Shown: in pieces, positions 1-4,447 of the stretch
How the letters are laid out: the number at the start of each line of letters is the position of its first letter
How positions within the stretch are numbered: position 1 is the stretch's first letter
Notes under the pieces: model-generated
The model's database searches: none
What the model was told of the DNA's origin: nothing
The model's input: only the letters and a program-made list of their open reading frames with translations
Made by a program: the position numbers and the translations under genes
NCBI GenBank assembly: GCA_020861125.1
Contig: JAJBSZ010000164.1
Coordinates: forward strand, 1-7,228
Direction: 5' to 3'
Source: Planctomycetota bacterium
Lineage (GTDB): Bacteria; Planctomycetota; SZUA-567
Length of the DNA: 7,228 bases

Positions 1-76
1 GGTGAAACGCCGCCCGATTCTTGGCGATGGAGGAGGCATCGGCGCCTTTTTTGCCCGAGGATCCTTTTTTTGCCAT
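1..76 (-). CDS. smpB: SsrA-binding protein SmpB, N-terminal 25 codons (runs off the left edge)
   Basis: SmpB binds tmRNA (SsrA) and delivers it to stalled ribosomes for trans-translation in the cytoplasm. Read on the minus strand from the ATG at 76, the peptide starts MAKKGSSGKKGADASSIAKN and continues RAAFH. A lysine-rich, low-complexity start followed by I-A-x-N-[RK]-x-A-x-H is the typical SmpB N-terminus, where the family continues with a D-Y-F-I-E stretch beyond this window. A GAGGAG Shine-Dalgarno sits about 6 bases upstream of the ATG. The gene is transcribed away from the rest of the window and has its own promoter at 204-232, leaving a leader of about 120 nt. Only 25 residues are visible, so the call rests on the short N-terminal signature and the ribosome site; recognition is good but not provable from this piece alone. 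Confidence 0.8.
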   Translation of the reverse strand, partial: MAKKGSSGKKGADASSIAKNRAAFH

Positions 77-203
77 GGCTACTCCTCGTGTATCTTCTTA
101 TGTACTGTAAAAAATATGGAAAGAACCTATGTCCGCCGGTTCCCGCCGGTTCACCGCGCCCCACCGTCACGCCGAATTCTGGGAGAGGTCGCTCGCGTCG
201 GGT

Positions 204-232
204 ATCTTATTGTGGCGGCAAACCATAGTCAA
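204..232 (-). promoter_or_regulatory. Sigma70-type promoter for smpB
   Basis: On the minus strand, TTGACT (232-227) and TAAGAT (209-204) are separated by exactly 17 bases. That is five of six -35 matches and five of six -10 matches at the ideal spacing. Transcription would begin near 197 and give a leader of about 120 nt before the smpB ATG at 76. The -35 faces away from the plus-strand promoter at 304-331, so the 358-base gap 77-434 is a divergent promoter region. I see no convincing gene in that gap: the plus-strand reading frame opening at 129 crosses both promoters and has no ribosome site. Confidence 0.6.
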
Positions 233-303
233 CCGCCTGTGGTGGATAATTCAATTCCCGACGGAAACCTTGGTAAAACGGGCGATTTGCCGTTCCAACA
301 GCC

Positions 304-331
304 TTGAATTCGGGTCTTCATTCGGTATAAT
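304..331 (+). promoter_or_regulatory. Sigma70-type promoter for the 93-residue gene
   Basis: TTGAAT (304-309) and a perfect TATAAT (326-331) are separated by 16 bases. Transcription would start near 338, giving a leader of about 97 nt before the ATG at 435. It is divergent from the smpB promoter, with 71 bases between the two -35 boxes, which leaves room for a shared regulator; I see no clear operator. Confidence 0.6.
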
Positions 332-366
332 CCTTTTCCATGCGGGGGAGGCCGCCTGGCCAAGAC

Positions 367-391
367 TTCCGCAGCCGGTTACCTGCCGGAA
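367..391 (+). other. Hairpin in the leader of the 93-residue gene
   Basis: TTCC-GCAG (367-374) pairs with CTGC-c-GGAA (383-391), giving an 8-bp stem with one bulged C and an 8-base loop. It lies between the promoter and the start codon, about 44 bases before the ATG. It could affect mRNA stability or translation; no known riboswitch is recognised. Confidence 0.3.
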
Positions 392-434
392 ATCCCGTGG
401 AGCACCTTTCTTCGACCGAGTGTACGGACCCGTT

Positions 435-716
435 ATGCGCGAGCCATCAAAAAACCTGAGCCAGTCCGCGCGCGTCAGGCGAGGGCGTGCCGTACTGGTC
501 GGATACGGCCTGGACGACGCCCAGGGCCACGTGCGCTACACCCGGGGCGGTTCGTTTGAACTATACGGCGGTTCCCGGCAGATCCACGAGGAAATGCAGC
601 GCCGGGCACGGCGCATCGAGGACGAGCTGGATAAACTGGGAATTTCCCTCGATAACATGACCTATGAACAATACTTGACGGTTCGGGACGTCGTGAACCG
701 GCTTAACCACGAATAA
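435..716 (+). CDS. Uncharacterised 93-residue protein
   Basis: I do not recognise a named family. From the ATG at 435 the 93-residue product has a basic N-terminus (residues 1-20, rich in R), then G-Y-G-L-D-D and a likely beta stretch V-R-Y-T-R-G-G-S-F-E-L (33-43). A Y-G-G-S-x-x-x-H-E motif follows (44-52), then a charged helix (about 50-68, R/E rich) and a C-terminal helix ending L-N-H-E. There is no signal peptide, membrane segment or cysteine. The T-x-G-x-x-F-x-L-x-G-G-S-x-x-x-H-E pattern resembles, from memory, small uncharacterised deltaproteobacterial proteins; this is weak. The start is unsure: the ATG at 435 has no good Shine-Dalgarno, and an in-frame GTG at 420 is an alternative. A promoter at 304-331 upstream and a hairpin at 739-766 downstream make a complete single-gene unit, which supports it being real. 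The long in-frame opening from 129 crosses the promoter and is rejected. Confidence 0.7.
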   Translation: MREPSKNLSQSARVRRGRAVLVGYGLDDAQGHVRYTRGGSFELYGGSRQIHEEMQRRARRIEDELDKLGISLDNMTYEQYLTVRDVVNRLNHE

Positions 717-738
717 CCGTGACTGGATTTCGCTTTTT

Positions 739-766
739 CGGGCGCTCCTCTCGTGAGGAGCGCCCG
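739..766 (+). terminator. GC-rich hairpin after the 93-residue gene, probable terminator
   Basis: CGGGCGCTCCTC (739-750) pairs perfectly with GAGGAGCGCCCG (755-766) around a TCGT loop, a 12-bp stem starting 23 bases after the stop codon. The downstream side has only a weak T-rich stretch (CATTT), so termination may be imperfect. A TTTTT run lies on the upstream side instead, which does not make a minus-strand terminator. The promoter of the next gene begins 20 bases further on. Confidence 0.5.
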
Positions 767-786
767 CTCCATTTGGCGGATCCCGC

Positions 787-815
787 TTGCGAAATCTACG
801 CGAATCGTTTATATT
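787..815 (+). promoter_or_regulatory. Sigma70-type promoter for the aldo/keto reductase gene
   Basis: TTGCGA (787-792) and TATATT (810-815) are separated by 17 bases. The predicted transcript starts near 822, about 21 bases before the ATG at 843. This supports the internal ATG rather than the upstream one at 753, which lies inside the hairpin and ahead of the promoter. Confidence 0.6.
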
Positions 816-842
816 TCTTTAGACCCGAACGTGAGGAACCGC

Positions 843-1679
843 ATGCTGACGGCGCCACGGTTGCAACTGAATGACGGAAACACGATGCCGAGTCTTGGCC
901 TTGGGCTCTGGCGGGTCGAGGACGCGGACGCACCCCAGGTGGTTCGGGAGGCCGTGACCGCCGGGTACCGCCTCTTTGATACGGCGGCGATGTACGGCAA
1001 CGAACGCGGTGTCGGTCAGGGGGTGCGAGAGGCGTCCATCGACCGGCGGGATCTGTTCCTCACCACCAAGGTCTGGAACGATCGCCACGGATACGATGCC
1101 ACCATGGCAGCGTTTGACGAAAGCCTGGCGCGGTTGGGACTCGAATACGTCGACTGTTATCTTATCCACTGGCCGGTGGCGGCGGCGGGGCGCTATCTGG
1201 AAACCTGGAAGGCGCTCCTGGAATTGCGGCGGCAGCAGAGGGTCCGCAGCGTCGGCGTGGGCAATTTTCTGGAACGCCATCTCGAGGTACTGGTCGGCGA
1301 AACCGGCGAGGCGCCAGCCCTGAACCAAATAGAATACCATCCACTGTTCCAACAGCCAACCCTTGAACGGGCCAATACCTTGCAAGGTATCGTCACCCAG
1401 GCCTGGGCGCCGCTTGGCCGGGGGGCGGCGCTGGAGCACCCGACCATCCGGCGGTTGGCGGAAAAATACGGGAAAACTCCGGTGCAAATTATTCTGCGCT
1501 GGCACCTCGATGGCGGCAGGGCGGTGATCCCGAAAACCGTGCGGCCGGAAAGGATGCGAGAAAACAGCGCCGTGTTCGATTTCACCCTGACCATCGAGGA
1601 AACCGCCGCCATCGATGCCATCGGTACGGTCAACCGCACCGGCGGCGACCCGGAAACGTATACCGGCCGTGAGGCGTGA
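843..1679 (+). CDS. Aldo/keto reductase (2,5-diketo-gluconate reductase-like, AKR superfamily)
   Basis: This is a soluble NAD(P)H-dependent carbonyl reductase of 278 residues, the usual length for the DkgA/DkgB-like bacterial group. The catalytic tetrad is visible: D46 (L-F-D-T-A), Y51 (M-Y-G-N-E), K76 (T-T-K-V-W) and H109 (L-I-H-W-P). Also typical are N-Q-I-E-Y-H-P (161-167) and the cofactor-binding end V-I-P-K-T-V-R-P-E-R-M-R-E-N (228-241), whose basic residues fit NADPH preference. The common V-S-N-F motif is V-G-N-F here (G140): the serine that normally touches the nicotinamide amide is missing. The ATG at 843 follows GAGG by 6 bases and a promoter at 787-815; the in-frame ATG at 753 lies in the upstream hairpin. 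The gene is a single-gene unit convergent with the next one. Its substrate cannot be read from sequence; small aldehydes, methylglyoxal or keto-sugars are all possible. Confidence 0.93.
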   Translation: MLTAPRLQLNDGNTMPSLGLGLWRVEDADAPQVVREAVTAGYRLFDTAAMYGNERGVGQGVREASIDRRDLFLTTKVWNDRHGYDATMAAFDESLARLGLEYVDCYLIHWPVAAAGRYLETWKALLELRRQQRVRSVGVGNFLERHLEVLVGETGEAPALNQIEYHPLFQQPTLERANTLQGIVTQAWAPLGRGAALEHPTIRRLAEKYGKTPVQIILRWHLDGGRAVIPKTVRPERMRENSAVFDFTLTIEETAAIDAIGTVNRTGGDPETYTGREA

Positions 1680-1704
1680 CGGTAAGTGTTAATCACTCGG
1701 TGGG

Positions 1705-1744
1705 AAAAACAGAACGCGATCCATGGCTCCGCCAGGGATCGCGT
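1705..1744 (-). terminator. Intrinsic terminator of the minus-strand 110-residue gene
   Basis: Reading the minus strand, ACGCGATCC (1744-1736) pairs with GGATCGCGT (1722-1714), a 9-bp stem. A further inner stem TGGC/GCCA (1734-1731 with 1727-1724) closes around a 3-base loop. A TTTTT run follows at 1709-1705. It ends the minus-strand gene 25 bases after its stop. The same stem may also slow plus-strand transcription coming out of the aldo/keto reductase gene, but without a T-run on that side. Confidence 0.7.
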
Positions 1745-1768
1745 CCTTCATCCGGAAAACTTGGAGCG

Positions 1769-2101
1769 TCAGGTTTCAAGGAGGCCGCGCGCCAGCGCCT
1801 CCCAGTCGATTGCGGCAAGGTCGGCGTCGGTTATGGCAGCTTGGTCGCGAAAACGCTCGAATTCGTCGGCCGAGGAGAATTCCAGGAATTCCCGGTAGGA
1901 GAAGGGCATGGTGCCGTTTTTGGTCTCCACGCAGCGCCGCAACGGCCTGGATGCATCTTCCAGCCGCCGCCGGTTGGCGTTGTGGGTTTCGGCCGCCTCG
2001 CCGATGCGGCGGGCAATGAGGCGCATGATCTCAGAAGAACTCCTGAACCGCTCAGCCAATTCGCGCATGAGTTCCTGGCGGCGGTTGTCGCGCTCGTTCA
2101 T
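1769..2101 (-). CDS. Uncharacterised 110-residue charged helical protein
   Basis: No family is recognised. From the ATG at 2101 the product is about 110 residues and almost wholly helical. A strongly charged N-terminal half (M-N-E-R-D-N-R-R-Q-E-L... to about residue 58, rich in R and E) could form a coiled coil. A C-terminal module follows with F-S-Y-R-E-F-L-E-F-S-S, then E-F-E-R-F-R, then I-T-D-A-D-L-A-A-I-D-W-E-A-L. This second half looks like a compact three-helix unit. There is no signal peptide or membrane segment, and one cysteine (in R-R-C-V-E). AGGGG lies 5 bases before the ATG at 2101; the adjacent ATG at 2104 is only 2 bases from it. A frame extension to 2257 adds low-complexity residues without a ribosome site and is rejected. 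A terminator at 1705-1744 supports a real transcript. A possible -10 (GATAAT, 2233-2228) lacks a good -35. The gene is divergent from the enolase-superfamily gene. Confidence 0.7.
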   Translation of the reverse strand: MNERDNRRQELMRELAERFRSSSEIMRLIARRIGEAAETHNANRRRLEDASRPLRRCVETKNGTMPFSYREFLEFSSADEFERFRDQAAITDADLAAIDWEALARGLLET

Positions 2102-2261
2102 CATTTCCCCTAAGACGTATTTGTCCTTCCCGGGTCGGATTGAGCCGAAACCATGCGGGAACGGCACGACCGTCGCCGATACCGGAGCCAGTCCGGAAAG
2201 GGCGAAGACTTTGCCCGTGCCTTTGTGATTATCGGTGGAAAGGGGCGGCACCTTCATGGAT

Positions 2262-2290
2262 TTGAGTCAGCTCTTTTCGGAAACTATTAC
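2262..2290 (+). promoter_or_regulatory. Probable sigma70-type promoter for the enolase-superfamily gene
   Basis: TTGAGT (2262-2267) and TATTAC (2285-2290) are 17 bases apart. Transcription would start near 2297, leaving a leader of about 116 nt before the ATG at 2413. Otherwise I see nothing strong in the 311-base divergent gap 2102-2412: no perfect operator-like palindrome, no hairpin with a T-run and no convincing ORF. Confidence 0.45.
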
Positions 2291-2412
2291 CGCCCGTTGC
2301 GCATCCGATAAGGATACCGTTTCCGGGCCTCGCCCGCGTTGACCGATAGTTTGTTCTCGGTGGACGCAGAGGGAACTTTAGCCGATTTTTTAGTTGCGGA
2401 AGCGGATACTTC

Positions 2413-3591
2413 ATGGATGGCGTAGCGTTGGCGGGCATCGGGGTATGGCGGGCACACTTCCGCTTCCGGCTGTCGTTCCACCATAATTTGGCCCGCCGCG
2501 ACCGGGACGAGACGGTGCTTGTCGCCGTCCGCACCGAACGGGGAACGCCGGGGTACGGCCAAGCCATCCCCCGCGGGTACCTCACGGGGGAGAGCATCGA
2601 TTCGGTGGTCACCGACATCCGGGAACGGTGGTGGCCACGGCTCCAGGGCCGGATTATGTCGGCTGGTACCGTTGGCGAGTCGCTGCAAGAACTTGCCGAC
2701 TGTTACCTGTCGGCTGATGCCTGCCGTGGCACCGCGGCCTATGCGGCGGTGGAATTGGCCGTCCTCGATGCCTTCGCCCGCGAACGGCACCTTCCCTTAC
2801 GGCTCCCCGCAACCGCGACCGCGACGGATTCCGGTTCCCTGCCGTTGGTTGGCGTCCTGTCGGGCGGCGGCCCACGGCAGGCAGCCTGGATGACCCGCGT
2901 TCTGCGATGCCTCGGCTACCGCCATTTCAAGGTCAAGGTGGGTCGGGATGCCACCGCCGACGCCGGCCGGCTGGCCGCGGTGCGCGCGGCCGCGGGCAAC
3001 GGCGCCTGGATTGCCGTTGACGCCAACGCCGCCTGGACCCGGGAGGAAGCGGTCAGCCGTATGACGGATCTGGCGGCAAACGGCGTGTCGCTGGTGGAGG
3101 AGCCACTACAGCGGGAAGCGGCCGCGGCTTCCGACTTCGCCGCGCTGGAGCGGAAAACCGGACTGGCGATTATGGCGGACGAGTCCCTGTGTACCCAGGC
3201 CGACGCCCAATCCCTCCTCGACCGAGGCAGTCCCTCCTGGTGGAACCTTCGGCTGGCGAAAAACGGCGGGTGCTCCGGGGTACACGCGTTGGCGGCGCTG
3301 GCTGGCCGGAATGGCATCCGCATCTATCAGGGAATCCTGGTGGGGGAGTGCTCCCTCATGGCGGCAGCCGGCCGGGCCGCTTTGTTCGCCTCCGGCGCCG
3401 TCTGCGGCGAATACGGCTTCCCCCGGTTTTTCCTGCGAGGCGACCCGTTTCGCGGTGGTCCCGGCGGCTTTCGCGGGTGCATGACGCCGGTGCCGGACCA
3501 CCAACGTGGCTTGGGCGTTACCACGACGTCAGCCCGGATTTTGTCGTGTGGACAACTGGTTTGGCATGACGGTACGTACACGGGCGAGTGA
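2413..3591 (+). CDS. Enolase-superfamily enzyme of the muconate-lactonizing (MLE) subgroup
   Basis: A 392-residue cytosolic enzyme with a capping domain (1-140) and a TIM-barrel domain (about 145-370). Such enzymes abstract the alpha-proton of a carboxylate using Mg2+; the subgroup includes muconate cycloisomerase, o-succinylbenzoate synthase and dipeptide epimerases. Visible active-site elements are K173-V-K175 (F-K-V-K-V-G), metal ligands D203 (A-V-D-A-N), E229 (L-V-E-E-P) and D256 (M-A-D-E-S), and the second base K283 (L-A-K-N-G-G). In the capping domain, G-Y-G-Q-A-I-P-R-G-Y-L-T-G-E (47-60) resembles the common G-x-G-E-x-x-P-R-x-Y-V-T-G-E, with Q for E. Q-G-I-L-V-G-E (306-312) matches the subgroup's late barrel motif. 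I see no D-x-D motif of typical dipeptide epimerases, so the substrate is open. The ATG at 2413 is the first in frame but has only a distant GGAAG; the start is moderately sure. No menaquinone, muconate or peptidoglycan gene lies beside it to name the pathway. Confidence 0.88.
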   Translation: MDGVALAGIGVWRAHFRFRLSFHHNLARRDRDETVLVAVRTERGTPGYGQAIPRGYLTGESIDSVVTDIRERWWPRLQGRIMSAGTVGESLQELADCYLSADACRGTAAYAAVELAVLDAFARERHLPLRLPATATATDSGSLPLVGVLSGGGPRQAAWMTRVLRCLGYRHFKVKVGRDATADAGRLAAVRAAAGNGAWIAVDANAAWTREEAVSRMTDLAANGVSLVEEPLQREAAAASDFAALERKTGLAIMADESLCTQADAQSLLDRGSPSWWNLRLAKNGGCSGVHALAALAGRNGIRIYQGILVGECSLMAAAGRAALFASGAVCGEYGFPRFFLRGDPFRGGPGGFRGCMTPVPDHQRGLGVTTTSARILSCGQLVWHDGTYTGE

Positions 3592-3594
3592 AGA

Positions 3595-3642
3595 GTTTCC
3601 CCTGCCACCGGTTTCTGCCGGCGAGGGGGAACGGCAGATTTT
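3595..3642 (+). terminator. Hairpin terminator of the enolase-superfamily gene
   Basis: GTTTCCCCT (3595-3603) pairs with AGGGGGAAC (3624-3632) with one T-G wobble. An inner CCGG (3608-3611) pairs with CCGG (3618-3621). A short TTTT run lies at 3639-3642. It begins 3 bases after the stop codon and separates this gene from the ATPase operon. Confidence 0.7.
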
Positions 3643-3679
3643 GTCGCAATTGCTTAAACTTTCCAGTGTTCGATGGATA

Positions 3680-3712
3680 AAGAAAATTTTCGGCAATAAA
3701 AATGTTCTGCCT
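3680..3712 (+). promoter_or_regulatory. AT-rich block with a perfect 10-base palindrome upstream of the ATPase promoter
   Basis: An AT-rich stretch directly upstream of the -35 box contains GAAAATTTTC (3682-3691), a perfect palindrome, and CAATAAAAATG. Its place fits an UP element for the RNA polymerase alpha subunits or an upstream operator; I cannot tell which. It stands out against the GC-rich surroundings. Confidence 0.35.
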
Positions 3713-3713
3713 C

Positions 3714-3741
3714 TTTACAAACGGTGCCCGTCGGCTATAAT
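3714..3741 (+). promoter_or_regulatory. Sigma70-type promoter of the V-type ATPase operon
   Basis: TTTACA (3714-3719) and a perfect TATAAT (3736-3741) are 16 bases apart. Transcription would start near 3748, so the first ATPase gene (ATG at 4068) has a leader of about 320 nt. No other plus-strand pair this good was seen between here and 4068. Confidence 0.65.
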
Positions 3742-3747
3742 CAATCG

Positions 3748-4067
3748 AGAAATAAAGTAGAATTCACCAGCTACAATTTTCCTGAAGCGGTATCGCCACA
3801 GCAAAGACGAGTCGAGAGAGAGTGAGAATTAGCTTGCGTCCGCGGGTGGCAGGTCAGATTGTTGCCTGTGCCCGACGTGGGTTTCCGGTCGCCACATCCG
3901 ACTCTCAGGCCGCCGCGTCTCGTAGAGCATCCGAGCGTACGGTGCGGGGCGGTAGTTCGTCTCCTTGGTCCCTTTAGTATGGTTTCGTGCTACCGTATCA
4001 ATCAGCATCTCGGACGTACCACTCGGTGGATTTTCATCACCTTTCTGCGCCTACGAAGGAACCGCCT
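3748..4067 (+). other. Long untranslated leader of the ATPase operon, possibly structured
   Basis: About 320 nt lie between the predicted transcript start and the first ATPase start codon, with no ORF that looks coding. Nested complementary segments are present: GAGAGT (3818-3823) with ACTCTC (3901-3906), and inside it GTGGC (3846-3850) with GCCAC (3891-3895). Further on, CGGTAG (near 3951) can pair with CTACCG (near 3990), and CCGAG with CTCGG around that. Each stem is only 5-6 bp, so folding is uncertain. I do not recognise a known riboswitch. The reading frame 3859-4161 runs through here and into the next gene in another frame, and looks spurious. Confidence 0.35.
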
Positions 4068-4382
4068 ATGTCTACCACCCTGGTTACCACCGTTCTCGAG
4101 ATTGAGCGCGAAGCCGAAGCCATTCTGGCGGCGGCGGAACGGGATGCGGCCAAACTTCTGACCGATGCCAGCGACCGTCGTCAGGCCGCGGCCAAAGCCC
4201 ATGCCGACAACGTCAAAAAGGAGATCGCCGATATTGAGGCGAGGGCCGCCGCCGATCGGGAACGCAAGGTCCGGGAACTCACCGCCAGCGGCGAGGCCGC
4301 CTTGTCCGCCGTCAAAAATGTCTCCGATGCCGCCTTCGACGGTGGCGTCCAATACCTCCTCAAGGCGTTGGCCGGAAAATAA
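4068..4382 (+). CDS. ntpF: V/A-type ATPase peripheral-stalk subunit (NtpF / AhaH, subunit G/H family)
   Basis: This subunit pairs with subunit E as a long coiled-coil stalk holding the catalytic head against rotation. The 104-residue product is the usual length and is almost entirely a charged, alanine-rich helix (about 8-90), with runs such as E-I-E-R-E-A-E-A-I-L-A-A-A-E-R-D-A-A-K-L and many K/R/E residues at coiled-coil spacing. The C-terminus Y-L-L-K-A-L-A-G-K is short and hydrophobic. The ATG at 4068 follows AAGGA by 7 bases; an in-frame upstream ATG at 3987 has no ribosome site and adds a non-helical tail, so it is rejected. It is the first gene of the operon, 65 bases ahead of subunit I. 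Coiled coils carry little family signal, so the identity rests largely on size and position before I and K. Confidence 0.85.
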   Translation: MSTTLVTTVLEIEREAEAILAAAERDAAKLLTDASDRRQAAAKAHADNVKKEIADIEARAAADRERKVRELTASGEAALSAVKNVSDAAFDGGVQYLLKALAGK

Positions 4383-4447
4383 CCGACAGGCAGTCCGTCG
4401 TGCCGGAGCCGGTGGGAGTGCCTACATTATAATTGTGGAGTCAAGGC

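Noticed and set aside
129..434. Long in-frame extension upstream of the 93-residue gene
   Set aside because: It crosses the promoter at 304-331 and the smpB promoter, has no ribosome site at 129 and encodes a tryptophan/arginine-rich stretch with no family look.
338..434. A small RNA gene (tRNA, SRP RNA or 6S RNA) after the promoter at 304-331
   Set aside because: I found no T-loop sequence, no conserved SRP GGAAGCAGCC-like segment and no terminator with a T-run before the ORF.
739..766. Bidirectional terminator
   Set aside because: On the minus strand the hairpin is followed by A residues, not T, and no minus-strand gene ends there.
753..842. Upstream start for the aldo/keto reductase
   Set aside because: The ATG lies in the 739-766 hairpin and upstream of the promoter; the family N-terminus and the Shine-Dalgarno support 843.
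819..1505. 228-codon antisense frame over the aldo/keto reductase
   Set aside because: It mirrors the high-GC codon pattern of a clear enzyme gene, and its translation resembles no family.
2105..2257. N-terminal extension of the minus-strand gene
   Set aside because: There is no ribosome site at 2257, the added residues are proline/glycine-rich and unlike the helical body, while AGGGG sits right before 2101.
3106..3504. Antisense 132-codon frame within the enolase-type gene
   Set aside because: It is a shadow of a gene with complete catalytic motifs, with no start signals.
3859..4161. 100-codon frame in the ATPase leader
   Set aside because: It runs into ntpF in another frame, has no Shine-Dalgarno, and its proline/arginine-rich translation looks non-coding.
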